Below are positions 1 to 8,222 of a DNA stretch of 64,000 nucleotides, piece after piece (the first letter of the stretch is position 1; the number at the start of each line of letters is the position of its first letter). The notes below the pieces were generated by a model. The model had not been told where the DNA came from and searched no databases. It was given only the letters and a program-made list of their open reading frames with translations. The stretch comes from Amycolatopsis sp. CA-126428 (GTDB lineage: Bacteria; Actinomycetota; Actinomycetes; Mycobacteriales; Pseudonocardiaceae), in contig NZ_PPHF01000098.1 of assembly GCF_002904335.1 (NCBI RefSeq), forward strand, positions 1 to 64,000. Reading direction: 5' to 3'. The translations under genes and the position numbers were made by a program.

Positions 1-851
1 CCACCATCACCGGCACCGGAGAACTCGGCGCGATACGCCTGCTCAACGCCCACATAGGCGGACAAGCTGTCCTGCTAGTGTCCAAGCTGGACAACAGCAC
101 AGGGCCGCTCCTGCAACTGCTTGAGGCGCAGATCACCGCGGCGCTGTACCCGCCAACGGCCGTGTGCCCGGCCGGTCGACAGAGCATAAGCCGCCGTGAC
201 TGCCCTGACAGCCACCGCACCATCACCGCCCACGGGCTGACCTACCCCAGCTTGCGTAAAACCTCGTGGCGTCAATGGCTGCATCTGCTGGTCCACCACA
301 CCCCCACCTACAGCCCCCAGCCCTTTCAGCAACTCGCCGCGACCGAGCGCGCCGCCGGCCACGACAACAACGCCCGCGAAGTACTGATCACCCAGCAACA
401 CGACCTCCGCCGCCGCAACCCTGAAGCTCTGGGCAACCGACTCGCACGCGCGCGACATGCAATCTGGGGGTGGCTCGGCCGCTACGGCTACCGCGCCCAG
501 CGCATCGTTACTGCTCTCGCCGTCGTCCTCACCCTCGCCGCCGCACTCAGCCTGCTCGCCGGGCACGTCACCACCCACCCCGGCCACCACGCCGCCGAAC
601 GCGTCCCACCCACCACCGCCAAACCCACCGATCCCGGCACACCCTGCTCACCCGTCGAACTCATCGGCCTCGGCATCGACCGCGGACTCCCCCTCGGCAC
701 CACCGGCATCCGCGCCCACTGCGACCTCGACACCACCACCGGCTGGGGCCAAACCTTCACCGCCACACTCTGGGTACTCCAAGCCCTCCTCTGGGGCCTG
801 GCCACCCTCGCCATCGCCGCCTACACCGGCCTCGTCCGCAAACCCACCTGA
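1..851 (+). CDS. membrane-associated oxidoreductase-type protein, C-terminal part (5' end outside window)
   Basis: The frame is open from the first bases of the window to a TGA at 849-851, so the gene starts to the left of the window. A GTG at 78 is available but is probably internal, because the codons before it read as continuous protein (ELGAIRLLNAHIGGQAVLL). The protein has a LxxAxIGGQ-type strand repeat, then a PQPFQQLAATERAAGHDNNA segment and VLITQQHDLRRR, a pattern I associate with actinomycete proteins annotated as membrane-associated oxidoreductase. Two hydrophobic stretches follow, at about 170 and 70 codons from the end, so the tail is membrane-bound. No catalytic residues can be named and the enzyme name is only a family label. 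A decayed copy of its last 40 codons lies at 2619-2731. Confidence 0.6.
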   Translation, partial: TITGTGELGAIRLLNAHIGGQAVLLVSKLDNSTGPLLQLLEAQITAALYPPTAVCPAGRQSISRRDCPDSHRTITAHGLTYPSLRKTSWRQWLHLLVHHTPTYSPQPFQQLAATERAAGHDNNAREVLITQQHDLRRRNPEALGNRLARARHAIWGWLGRYGYRAQRIVTALAVVLTLAAALSLLAGHVTTHPGHHAAERVPPTTAKPTDPGTPCSPVELIGLGIDRGLPLGTTGIRAHCDLDTTTGWGQTFTATLWVLQALLWGLATLAIAAYTGLVRKPT

Positions 852-942
852 CCACCGCGATGCAAGGTGCGACCCCGTCTCGCCGCTGACCAGCGAAACA
901 TTCGCTCCCTGGTCAGCGCTCTGCGCGGCCTGCAGGAAGAGA

Positions 943-2535
943 TCATTCTACAAGAATTCGTGCGCTCCTCAGCTCTGATTCGAGCGGCAGAAGGTCCGGC
1001 CTATCTCGGTATAGCTTTCGAAAACATTCCGTGGCGATTTCGATCGCTCGCGTTCGAAATTGCTCGAGCTCCTTTGCGGATGGCTCTTTGCCGCCGTGGA
1101 CCAGGCGACTTCGCTTTTCGTATAGGGTTACGAGGTTCCTGCGAAAATCAATTCGGCCGTCCGGATCCTCAGGCCCCAGCAGCTTCGCGATTGAACCAGT
1201 AACCCGGAAACTTGTCTCAGTCTTCGCACCAAACATGTTCTCCCATGCAATTACTGCATCGACAAAAGCATCGGACGGATCAGCGCGTAATGTGGTGGCC
1301 GACAGTAGTCGACGGAGCCCGACATCGAGTGATGAGTGATGTTTGCCTACTATCATTTCGTGCCATTTCCTCAGTTCTTCAACATGAGACGCCACAAGTT
1401 CATGCGAGGGAATGCCAGGCCTAATGCTACTCCAGGTCTGCACACCGCCTGCAACCAAAGGGTTAGTCGTGAACCTGGCAACGTCGTTTACGAGCAGAGG
1501 CTCGTGCGACGGGGAGCCGAGTAAGAGTGCTGCGCGCAGCATGTCGAAAGAACGCTGAAAAGATCGTCGGGACTCGTCGATTTTCGACTGATGCTTTGTG
1601 AAGACAGCTGAAAAGTCAGCGAGTGGCAGCGCAGCGTCGCCGATGTGGATAATCTGCACTGGGAAGCTCGTTTCGTAAACTGCAGACAAATTTTCCACAT
1701 TTGGCGGCAGAATTTTTCTGTCGATGGGTCGAGGTGCTCGTAAGATTCCGTCAGCGACGGGGAATGTTAGCGAATTGGAGATTCGAAGGCCGCTGATACC
1801 GACTAGAGTAGGCATCTTTACGGTCCTCCCCTTTGCGAGTAACCTTGTTGCCTCGACGGTTTCTCTGGCCTTATCGCTCATTGTGCGCCATGTCAGTGAC
1901 CCGTTGCTGATGAGTGCCCGAGAGGCCGCATGGCTGAGCATAAAGCCAGCAAGTGTGGAAGGTTGCAGACTTCCACCACGTCCTGTTGAGTCGAAAATAA
2001 CGCTGTCCGCACTGTGGGCGGCATCGAGATGTGCGAACGAGCGACCGGTGCGGTCTATACCTGGGAATAGTTTGACTAGCTCGCCATCCGACGCAATTAC
2101 TTCACAGAGCTTTGCCATCTCTGCGTGTTGATAAATTCCCGGAAGGACGGCGGGAAAGATATTTGGAGGCGTGGCAATTGGCAGCGAAATAAGGTAGATC
2201 GGCCAAACGTCACGAGCAATAGTCAGCAGGTGCTTCAGAACTGGATCTTCGACAGCCTCGACTTCGCACGAGGAACCTCCGGCGAGAATTCGAAGGTGAT
2301 TGACTACAGAAGTGGCATGGGTTTGATCGTAGCCGCTTAGGGTTGAGATGATTTGAAATGCGGCAATCTCATAACTTGCTTCGACGGGAGGTGAGCCAGC
2401 TAGTCCCGATAGGAAATTAAGAACCTGTCCGCGACTGCCGCCGCTCATGTCGGAAGTTTCGAGCGATTCACTATTATCGATGGCTAGGACATATCGCAAG
2501 AACTCTTCGCCGTAGACTCGCGTTAATGGATGCAT
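943..2535 (-). CDS. Apea-like HEPN domain protein, putative RNase/defence gene
   Basis: This is a 530-residue protein starting at ATG 2535. Its C-terminal 120 residues look like an Apea-type HEPN domain: a helical segment with AVIAWENMFG (about residues 410-420), then RRNLVTLYEKRSRLVHGG. The RSRLVH part is an R-x4-H motif (Arg475, His480), the catalytic signature of HEPN ribonucleases. The first 400 residues match nothing I recognise. The gene is clearly AT-richer than everything around it and uses A/T third positions freely, which indicates recent transfer. It stands alone, on the opposite strand, between the oxidoreductase tail and a decayed copy of the same tail. HEPN proteins of this kind are often toxins or anti-phage RNases; that role is inferred here. 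Confidence 0.7.
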   Translation of the reverse strand: MHPLTRVYGEEFLRYVLAIDNSESLETSDMSGGSRGQVLNFLSGLAGSPPVEASYEIAAFQIISTLSGYDQTHATSVVNHLRILAGGSSCEVEAVEDPVLKHLLTIARDVWPIYLISLPIATPPNIFPAVLPGIYQHAEMAKLCEVIASDGELVKLFPGIDRTGRSFAHLDAAHSADSVIFDSTGRGGSLQPSTLAGFMLSHAASRALISNGSLTWRTMSDKARETVEATRLLAKGRTVKMPTLVGISGLRISNSLTFPVADGILRAPRPIDRKILPPNVENLSAVYETSFPVQIIHIGDAALPLADFSAVFTKHQSKIDESRRSFQRSFDMLRAALLLGSPSHEPLLVNDVARFTTNPLVAGGVQTWSSIRPGIPSHELVASHVEELRKWHEMIVGKHHSSLDVGLRRLLSATTLRADPSDAFVDAVIAWENMFGAKTETSFRVTGSIAKLLGPEDPDGRIDFRRNLVTLYEKRSRLVHGGKEPSAKELEQFRTRAIEIATECFRKLYRDRPDLLPLESELRSARILVE

Positions 2536-2618
2536 GGTTGCACAGTGTTACCGATCGTGGTCCGCTACGCCAGCGGGTGAGCTCACCTGGCCTCAGGAGG
2601 GATACAGGTGACTGAAAC

Positions 2619-2731
2619 ACCGGCGTTCGCGCCCGCTACGACCTCGACCCCGCCACCGGCTGGGGCCAAACCGTCATCCTCTCCGTACTCCAGGCGCTCC
2701 TCTGCGCGGCCTGACCACCTTCGCCATCGCT
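2619..2731 (+). pseudogene. decayed duplicate of the oxidoreductase C-terminal tail
   Basis: This segment aligns base by base with 702-818. In one frame it reads TGVRARYDLDPATGWGQT, against TGIRAHCDLDTTTGWGQT in the upstream gene, and then VLQALL in both. The frame hits a TGA at 2712-2714 while nucleotide similarity continues for a further 15-20 bases (gaccacc-tcgccatcgc), so a small deletion has shifted the frame. No start or body of a gene precedes it. It is best read as the remnant of a second copy, or of the original 3' end, displaced when the HEPN gene arrived. The rest of 2536-2804 shows nothing else I can support. Confidence 0.7.
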
Positions 2732-2804
2732 TAACCGACGATCGTCAGCAAGCTCACCTGGCAACTGCCATAACTCAACCGAGAGGCGACCACTACGGCC
2801 ATTT

Positions 2805-3956
2805 CTAAGCGATTTTGATCAGTCCCATCCGGTCCGCCATGCCGCGGACTTCGCGAGCCACACCTTCGCGACGAGCGCGAGCAAGCATCGTCGAGATGAT
2901 CTCTCGGACGAACGGGTTCGTTCGGGTCCGGATGTGTCCCAGCTTCTCGGCCCGGACCAGCAAGGCGAGCACCTCTTCGTCGGGGCGGCGGATGCCGTAG
3001 AGCGCGCGAGCGCGCTCTACCAGGAAGGTCGTACGGCGCGAGTCGATAGTCAACTCGGCCGGGTCAACGGTCGCGGCCAGGCGCGCGGCTTCGGAATGGT
3101 CTCCGCGTTCGAGGGCTGATGAGATGCGCCAGAGCACGACGTTGGCCGGGCTGAAGAGCAGGAAGTTCCGGTTGCCGTACTCGACGTGCTCGGCCAGGCC
3201 TGCGGCTTCGTCGAGCGCTGCGGTTGCGTCGCCGCCCAGGACCGATTCCGTGTAGCCGGTGGTGAGGGTCAGCGCGCCGCGGACGTCGTACGCGTCGGCC
3301 GGCACATAGTCCAGGGCGCGTTCGGCGAGCTTCGACGCTCGCTTGTGCGCGCCGAGGCCGGAGAGGGCCTGTGTGCGTGCGAACTCGGCGAGGGCGATCC
3401 AGCCGGGTTCGCCGAGCCGCTGTGCTGCCTCGTGGCCGCGGTCGGCGGCGATCCAGGCCAGCTCGAACGCGCCGAGGCCCTTCGTGAGCAGGGCCGTGGT
3501 GTGGGTGGCGGTGACGAGCGAGCGGAGCGCGTCCGGCTTGTCGACGTGGGTGTGCAGGGCCAGCAGCAGCTCGGGGAGCCGGGCGCCGACCTCGGCGTCC
3601 TGGTTCGCCTGTCGCAGGGCTGCGACCAGCTGCGTTTCGGACAGCAGCTGTGCTAGGTCGCCGATCGGCGGTTCGGTGCCGTCGAGGTCGGTGCTCAGCA
3701 GGGCGTCGCGGATTGCGGGGATGGCGGAGTCGGCCTGCGGGTCGCGGATCTCCAGCCCGTCGCCGGTTATGTCGGAGAGGCTGACGCGGAGCGCGCCGGC
3801 GATCGCAACCAGGGTTGAGCGCTTGTCGATCGCCGTGCGTTCGTTCTCGATCTTGGACAGGTAGCCCTTCGACAGGCCGGACAGGCCGGCGAGCTGTTCG
3901 AGGGACAGGCCACGCCAACGGCGAAGCCGGCGGATCGTGATGCCGATCGAGTCCAT
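2805..3956 (-). CDS. XRE-family helix-turn-helix regulator with C-terminal TPR-like region
   Basis: I take the start at ATG 3956 (MDSIGITIRRLRRWRGLSLE), giving 383 residues. The frame is open further upstream, but that part overlaps a divergent gene and has no regulator features. Residues 5-60 are a classic XRE HTH (LSLEQLAGLSGLSKGYLSKI, then E..RTAID). Residues 100-383 are Ala/Leu/Arg-rich helical repeats resembling the TPR region of actinomycete XRE regulators that sense a small molecule or peptide. It is divergent from the small-gene cluster that starts at 4030, with a perfect inverted repeat in the gap (3979-3995), so autoregulation and control of the cluster are likely. Target and ligand are unknown. 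Confidence 0.8.
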   Translation of the reverse strand: MDSIGITIRRLRRWRGLSLEQLAGLSGLSKGYLSKIENERTAIDKRSTLVAIAGALRVSLSDITGDGLEIRDPQADSAIPAIRDALLSTDLDGTEPPIGDLAQLLSETQLVAALRQANQDAEVGARLPELLLALHTHVDKPDALRSLVTATHTTALLTKGLGAFELAWIAADRGHEAAQRLGEPGWIALAEFARTQALSGLGAHKRASKLAERALDYVPADAYDVRGALTLTTGYTESVLGGDATAALDEAAGLAEHVEYGNRNFLLFSPANVVLWRISSALERGDHSEAARLAATVDPAELTIDSRRTTFLVERARALYGIRRPDEEVLALLVRAEKLGHIRTRTNPFVREIISTMLARARREGVAREVRGMADRMGLIKIA

Positions 3957-3978
3957 GCGCCTCAGAGTACAGACTTGG

Positions 3979-3995
3979 GTTTCCCAGCAGGAAAC
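3979..3995. promoter_or_regulatory. putative operator, inverted repeat in divergent promoter region
   Basis: The 73 bp between the XRE gene (start 3956) and the plus-strand gene at 4030 contain GTTTCC-CAGCA-GGAAAC, a perfect 6-bp inverted repeat with a 5-bp spacer. Size and symmetry suit an XRE dimer, so it is a candidate operator for the divergent regulator. No promoter hexamers can be assigned with certainty. Confidence 0.45.
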
Positions 3996-4029
3996 GTTTG
4001 TGACCTGCACCTTTGTACGGTCACTAACT

Positions 4030-4269
4030 ATGCGTGATCGACGACGTACGCGACAGAGCACCGAGGGTGTGGACCAGCTCGGCGGTCCGGCACACGTCGA
4101 GGTCGAGGTACGGGATGACGACCGGATCGCGCTGACCAGCTCGACGCCTCCCGGCGAACCGATCCTGTTCAGCGCCGAGTCGGCCGCGCAGCTGCGTAAC
4201 CAGCTGGGTGACGCGTTGACCGTCTCGCTGCGCGACGCTCGCACAGCTCGGGGGTGCAAGGCGCCATGA
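4030..4269 (+). CDS. small conserved-type hypothetical protein (79 aa)
   Basis: The start chosen is ATG 4030, the first start downstream of the divergent promoter gap. The 79-residue product has a central strand-rich part (HVEVEVRDDDRIALTSSTP) and then EPILFSAESAAQLRNQLGDAL, which resembles small acidic companion proteins encoded beside XRE regulators in Pseudonocardiaceae and Streptomyces. No catalytic motif or membrane segment is visible. Its stop codon overlaps the next start as ATGA (4266-4269), so translation of the two is probably coupled. I do not recognise a specific function. Confidence 0.65.
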   Translation: MRDRRRTRQSTEGVDQLGGPAHVEVEVRDDDRIALTSSTPPGEPILFSAESAAQLRNQLGDALTVSLRDARTARGCKAP

Positions 4270-4463
4270 CCGGGGAGCACTTCGACGACCGGCCGACGTT
4301 CTGGTGTGGTGCGTCGCTGTTCAACTCGGGTGGTCAGCGGCTCAACGAGATCGACCTCGATACCTACCGGCATCCGACGACGCTCGCGGAGATGACCGAT
4401 GCCGACTGGGAGCAAGCTGCCGCCGCTCTCCGGGCGTTCGAGGTCGAGCGAGGGCTCCGATGA
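4266..4463 (+). CDS. small hypothetical protein (65 aa)
   Basis: ATG 4266 overlaps the previous stop (ATGA), and this gene's own stop overlaps the next start in the same way (4460-4463). The 65-residue product (MTGEHFDDRPTFWCG...) is acidic, with aromatic residues near the N terminus and a C-terminal helix (DADWEQAAAALRAFEVER). It has no membrane segment and only one cysteine. Position and overlaps show it belongs to the same operon as its neighbours. I do not recognise the family. Confidence 0.6.
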   Translation: MTGEHFDDRPTFWCGASLFNSGGQRLNEIDLDTYRHPTTLAEMTDADWEQAAAALRAFEVERGLR

Positions 4464-4810
4464 CCGCATTGGACGACAGGCCGATGACCGGCGCCGACTC
4501 GCTACGGGACTTCTGGGAGTGGCACGAGTTCACCGGCGGCGACGGGTGGGCTCACCTGTATCTGCACTCGGAGATGGCCAACCCGCGGCTCGTCATGCTG
4601 CTGCCCTGGTGCTTGACCGACGTCCGCTTCCCGCTGGAACACGACCGGCCCAGCATCAGCCGCCGCCGCATCATCCCCGAGGCCCGGCCGGGTGTGTCCC
4701 GTCTGCGCGGCCCAGAACGGGCACCGGCGAATCGGGGTGCCGCGTGCACGCTCGTGACCGCGTGTTGCTTGCCGCGCTCTCGAAGGTCAACTCCACGATC
4801 GGGCGCGTGA
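4460..4810 (+). CDS. hypothetical protein, possibly frameshifted in its second half
   Basis: The frame opens at ATG 4460, overlapping the previous stop, and runs to 4810 (116 aa). The first 70 residues (SLRDFWEWHEFTGG..., NPRLVMLLPWCLTDVRFPL) have normal high-GC third positions. After about 4700 codon usage degrades. The neighbouring frame instead reads CPVCAAQNGHRRIG and stops at 4757, just after the next gene's start, which is the spacing seen elsewhere in this operon. The intact gene was therefore probably 4460-4757, with a CxxC zinc-ribbon-like end and a one-base change near 4695. Function is unknown. Confidence 0.4.
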   Translation: MTALDDRPMTGADSLRDFWEWHEFTGGDGWAHLYLHSEMANPRLVMLLPWCLTDVRFPLEHDRPSISRRRIIPEARPGVSRLRGPERAPANRGAACTLVTACCLPRSRRSTPRSGA

Positions 4811-5010
4811 CGGTCGAGCTGCTGACCCTCCAGGCGGACGACGCGGCTTACGCCGCCGGTCTGCGCACCCTCGGCCGCCAACTCGTCCATGTCGGCGTTG
4901 CCCTCACCCGCCGCGCCGGCGAACTCGACGGCACCGAACTCGATCCATCTGCCCTGGTCAGCGCACCTGAACCAGACGCCAACGACGGAACGGAGCGGTC
5001 TGAACCGTGA
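4744..5010 (+). CDS. small helical hypothetical protein (about 88 aa)
   Basis: Two in-frame starts are possible, GTG 4744 and GTG 4762; the product ends at 5010. After VLLAALSKVNSTIGRVTVEL the chain is helical and Ala/Leu-rich (DDAAYAAGLRTLGRQLVHVG), then a short acidic tail. Its stop overlaps the GTG of the next gene (5007-5010), placing it in the same operon as the DUF5753 regulator. The open frame extends far upstream, but that part is a shadow of the preceding gene. The family is not recognised; similar small helical proteins commonly sit next to XRE/DUF5753 regulators. Confidence 0.55.
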   Translation: MHARDRVLLAALSKVNSTIGRVTVELLTLQADDAAYAAGLRTLGRQLVHVGVALTRRAGELDGTELDPSALVSAPEPDANDGTERSEP

Positions 5011-5801
5011 CCGAAGCTGCCCTGCGACCAGCCGTCATCGCCCTGGCCGGCGGCCTGCGCGAGGCCCGAACTCAGCGCGGCATCGGCCTGCGCCGACTCG
5101 CCGACATGGTCGACCTGCACTACGCCGCGCTGTCGAGTTACGAACTTGCCCAACGCACGCCACCAGGCACAACCGTCGCACGCATCCTCGGCGTTCTGCG
5201 CTCGCCAACCGAGGTGTGCGACCAGCTGATCGACCTTGCCGACCGGGCCCACGACCGCGACTTCATCGACCACACCGGGCACAACGAGCACCTCCTCCGC
5301 ACCGCCTACGAACAGCGCTCCACCCGCGTGACGGAGTGGTCACCTTCGCTCATCCCCGAGACGCTGCAAACCGCCGAGTACGCCCGCGCGCTGCGCGACA
5401 CCGGCTTACTCGCCCTCGAAGCCGCCGACGTGGGTTGCCTGCTCCGCACCGCACGTCAGCTCGCCCTAACTGACAAGACCGGCCCGCAGAACACGTTCCT
5501 GATCGGCGAGGCCACCACACGCCCCGACGCCTGTACCCCTGACGTCCTCCGCAACCAGCTTGACCAGCTGCGCACCTGGACCAGGAGGCCGCGGATCACC
5601 GTGCGCATCGTTCCCACCGCCAACTGCCCGCCCGGCCTGGTCGAACCGTTCACCCTCTACGAACACCGCGCCGGCGCCCTCGCCGTCGCGCTGCGCCGCC
5701 ACCACGGCGCCGTCTACTCCACCCACCAAGCCGCCTTGACGACCTACGAGAAAGCCGCACGAGCACTACGACGCCACGCCGCCGAGAACGCGTGGCCCTA
5801 A
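5007..5801 (+). CDS. XRE-family regulator with DUF5753 domain
   Basis: This 264-residue protein starts at a GTG that overlaps the previous stop. Residues 14-70 form an XRE helix-turn-helix (GLRLRRLADMVDLHYAALSS region, then YELAQRTPPGTTVARIL). Residues about 90-255 match the DUF5753 ligand-sensing domain seen behind actinomycete XRE domains: the EWSPSLIPETLQTAEYARAL stretch, ITVRIVP, and the GLVEPFTLYE end. Such proteins are usually encoded next to DUF397-type or other small partners and control morphology or secondary metabolism; here the partners are the four small genes upstream. The specific target is not deducible. Confidence 0.85.
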   Translation: MTEAALRPAVIALAGGLREARTQRGIGLRRLADMVDLHYAALSSYELAQRTPPGTTVARILGVLRSPTEVCDQLIDLADRAHDRDFIDHTGHNEHLLRTAYEQRSTRVTEWSPSLIPETLQTAEYARALRDTGLLALEAADVGCLLRTARQLALTDKTGPQNTFLIGEATTRPDACTPDVLRNQLDQLRTWTRRPRITVRIVPTANCPPGLVEPFTLYEHRAGALAVALRRHHGAVYSTHQAALTTYEKAARALRRHAAENAWP

Positions 5802-5804
5802 GCC

Positions 5805-5850
5805 CCCGGCCGGCGCGTCCTGCTTCCCCCCGAGCGGCGCGCCGGCCGGG
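5805..5850 (+). terminator. GC-rich hairpin after the DUF5753 operon
   Basis: Four bases after the TAA of the DUF5753 gene there is a 13-bp perfect stem (CCCGGCCGGCGCG at 5805-5817, complement at 5838-5850) with a 20-base C-rich loop. No T tract follows, which is common for actinomycete terminators. Confidence 0.5.
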
Positions 5851-5928
5851 CCTCACGCCCCCGATTCGCCGAGCACACGTTCCTGCCGAAGCTCTAGCCT
5901 GGCCAAGGCACCCCGATTGAGGAGTCTG

Positions 5929-6825
5929 ATGACATCGACGAAGGCTTTCACGACGGAGCGGACACAAGCTGTCTTCGAGGCAGCGTGCACCTTCGCCGGG
6001 CTGGACGCGACCGACGCGAAGCGCGTCCGGTTCGGGGAGAACGCCATCTACCGCCTGGCCGACGGCTCCGCCGTGGTACGCGTCGGCCGCTCCATCCCGG
6101 CCGCCACGAAGGAAGTGCTCGTCGCCGGGTGGCTTGCCGAGAACCAGTTCCCCGCCGCGACGGTGCTCGAAGGCAACGAACAGCCCTTCGTCGAGGACGG
6201 GCTACCCGTCACGTTCTGGAACTGCCTGGAAGAGGACGACACACCGATCACTCCGGCCGAGTTCGGAAAGCTGCTGCACGACCTGCACGCGCTCTCCCAT
6301 CCGACGGACTTCCGCCTGCCGACGTTCTCCCCGATGCCGAAGGTCGAGCCGCGTCTTCAAGCCCTGAAAGGCAAGCTGTCCGAGGCTGACCTCGACTTCC
6401 TGCGTGAGCGGTATGAGGAACTCTCCGAGAAGTTCCTAGAGCTTGAGTTCCCGCTGCCCGCCGGCCCTGTGCACGGCGACGCGCACCCAGGGAACGTCAT
6501 GCGCTCCCCCGACGGGACGCTGAACCTGATCGACTTCGAGGACTTCGCCTACGGACCGCGCGAGTGGGACGCCGCCGTGCTCTCCGTCCGCCACCAGGCG
6601 TTCGGCTGGGCTTCCGAAGCCGAGTACGACTCGTACACGGCGGCCTATGGCTTCGATCCGATCGACTGGCCGGGCTTCCCCGTGCTCAGGGCAACACGAG
6701 AGCTGAACATGACCATGTGGCTCTCGCAGACCGTCGACGAGTCCGCCGAGGTCAAAGCCGAGGTCGAGAAGCGGATCAGCGACCTACGCGACGACCAGGC
6801 GCCCCGACACTGGAAGGTCTTCTGA
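5929..6825 (+). CDS. aminoglycoside phosphotransferase family protein (APH-like kinase)
   Basis: I choose ATG 5929, which has a GAGGAG ribosome site 5 bases upstream; the ATG at 5917 lacks one. The 298-residue product has the APH/choline-kinase fold signature: a glycine-poor N-lobe (FGENAIYRLADGSAVVRVG), the Brenner motif HGDAHPGNVM (catalytic Asp and Asn, about residues 184-193), and LIDFEDFAYGPREWD, whose Asp binds magnesium. These proteins phosphorylate aminoglycosides or other small alcohols; the substrate cannot be read from sequence. Its last 42 bp overlap the 3' end of the convergent regulator gene. An APH-like gene beside a regulator is a frequent arrangement in actinomycete mobile elements, so it may be element cargo. 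Confidence 0.85.
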   Translation: MTSTKAFTTERTQAVFEAACTFAGLDATDAKRVRFGENAIYRLADGSAVVRVGRSIPAATKEVLVAGWLAENQFPAATVLEGNEQPFVEDGLPVTFWNCLEEDDTPITPAEFGKLLHDLHALSHPTDFRLPTFSPMPKVEPRLQALKGKLSEADLDFLRERYEELSEKFLELEFPLPAGPVHGDAHPGNVMRSPDGTLNLIDFEDFAYGPREWDAAVLSVRHQAFGWASEAEYDSYTAAYGFDPIDWPGFPVLRATRELNMTMWLSQTVDESAEVKAEVEKRISDLRDDQAPRHWKVF

Positions 6826-8199
6826 CGGCAGGTGGATGTTGGCGAAGTCGAGAAATTCCTTCACCAACGGGTCGCCGGCATGACCGCCCAGTCGTCCGCG
6901 GAAGTCGTCGAGATACGAGATCACCCGGAACGACTTCAGCTTCGCCGCGGTCTCGACGACCGACCTCGCCACGTCCAACGCCTCTTCGAGGTTCCCGCCT
7001 TGCAGGTGGGACGTGGCCAGCACGGTCCGGCAGAACGAGAGGCTGCGGACGTAAGTCGACTCCGAAGCCGCGATCGACGCGGCCGCGTGGTGGTTCGCCA
7101 ACTCGGCGTTTCCGATGTCGCGGAAGCAGTGCGCGAACTCGGCGTGTAGCTCGGCCTCGTCGAAGTAGTGGATCCATTCGGGGTCGTTTTCCCGGATGCC
7201 CTGGCAGTGCCACCGTTCAGCCGTGAGCAGCGCGGCCGTGACGTCCTCCGCCCTGCCGAGCGACGCAAGCGCCCTGGCTTCCATCGCGTGGAACAGCGCC
7301 ATCGTGGTCGGGGTGGCGTAGCCGTTCGCGCCCTTGTACGCGGCTCGCGCCAGGTCGACCGCCCGCTGGAAGTGCCCGAGGAAGTTCGCCTGGTGCGACA
7401 TGCCCGCCAGGATTCGACCACACAGCGCCTTGTCGCCGGCCGCCTTCGCCAGGCGGAACGCCTGCGTCAGGTACCGCTGCGCGAGGCCGTGCGCGCCCGT
7501 GTCGTAGGCCGTCCAGCCGGCGAGCCGCGTCAGGGCAGCGACCTCCCGGAAGTACTCCCGTCCGATTGGGTCCTGCGGGGACACGTGCCTGATGTTCGGC
7601 AAGATCTCCTGGTCGAGGAACGAGGCGACGAGCGACTTCGGCCGGCCGCCGCCGTACTTGTAGTCGAAGCTGCTGAACATCGCGGTTGCTTCGCGAACCG
7701 CCTCGACGTCCACGACGGTGATCGAGCGCGGCTCGGTCGGCGGCCGCGATCCTTCCTCGTCGGAGTCGGTCAGCCACCGGATGAGCAGGCCGCTCCAAGC
7801 CTCCGGCACGACGGCGAGCGGGCCGACCCGCTTCGGTGTCCGCAGCTCGAGTTCGGTGATCGCGCCCAGCGCGACCAGGCTGTGAGCGATCTCCTCCGGG
7901 TACTCCAGGCCTACGTCATCCGACGTGGTCTCGGCCGCTGTGCCGAAGCCGATCTCTTCGAGGCCGACGGGCCGGCCCAGCAATTCGCCAAGGACCCCGG
8001 CGATCAGCTGGCAGGTGCGCGGGTGCGGCTTCGTGCCGTCGAGCCAGCGCTTGACCGACACGTGGTCCGCGCTGACCAGCTCGCCGCCGTCTCTCTGGCT
8101 GCGTTCGCGCACCCGGCGGGCGAACCCCTTGTTAGTCGCCCCCACCTGTCGCATAACCGCAGCTAGAAGTGCGTTCGGCTGCTTCCCCTTGTCGACCAC
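6784..8199 (-). CDS. helix-turn-helix regulator with TPR-like C-terminal region
   Basis: This 471-residue protein starts at GTG 8199. The N terminus (ALLAAVMRQVGATNKGFARR, then SADHVSVKRWLDGTKPHPRT) is the XRE-like DNA-binding domain found in actinomycete plasmid and AICE regulators. Residues about 200-450 are tandem helical repeats of TPR type (for example LAQRYLTQAFRLAKAAGDKA and AEFAHCFRDIGNAELANHHA). It is transcribed towards the APH gene, overlapping its end by 42 bp, and divergently from the small membrane protein gene at 8385. A helically phased set of GCACCCCC repeats lies in that divergent gap and is a plausible operator region. A regulatory role in element excision or transfer is inferred from position. 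Confidence 0.75.
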   Translation of the reverse strand: MVDKGKQPNALLAAVMRQVGATNKGFARRVRERSQRDGGELVSADHVSVKRWLDGTKPHPRTCQLIAGVLGELLGRPVGLEEIGFGTAAETTSDDVGLEYPEEIAHSLVALGAITELELRTPKRVGPLAVVPEAWSGLLIRWLTDSDEEGSRPPTEPRSITVVDVEAVREATAMFSSFDYKYGGGRPKSLVASFLDQEILPNIRHVSPQDPIGREYFREVAALTRLAGWTAYDTGAHGLAQRYLTQAFRLAKAAGDKALCGRILAGMSHQANFLGHFQRAVDLARAAYKGANGYATPTTMALFHAMEARALASLGRAEDVTAALLTAERWHCQGIRENDPEWIHYFDEAELHAEFAHCFRDIGNAELANHHAAASIAASESTYVRSLSFCRTVLATSHLQGGNLEEALDVARSVVETAAKLKSFRVISYLDDFRGRLGGHAGDPLVKEFLDFANIHLPSEDLPVSGRLVVA

Positions 8200-8222
8200 C
8201 GGTACCTCCGCAGGTCATTAAA

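Noticed and set aside
2060..2085. Possible left attachment site (acctggga resembling part of the tRNA-Ile 3' end)
   Set aside because: Only about 8 bases agree and the surrounding bases do not match the tRNA, so it is chance similarity inside the HEPN gene.
2608..2808. A 66-residue gene on the plus strand starting GTG 2608
   Set aside because: Its frame differs from the one that aligns with the oxidoreductase tail, and it has no family features. The region is better explained as a gene remnant.
4399..4743. N-terminal extension of the 88-residue protein (open frame from 4399)
   Set aside because: The translation is Arg/Pro-rich with poor codon usage and overlaps the better supported genes at 4266-4463 and 4460-4757.
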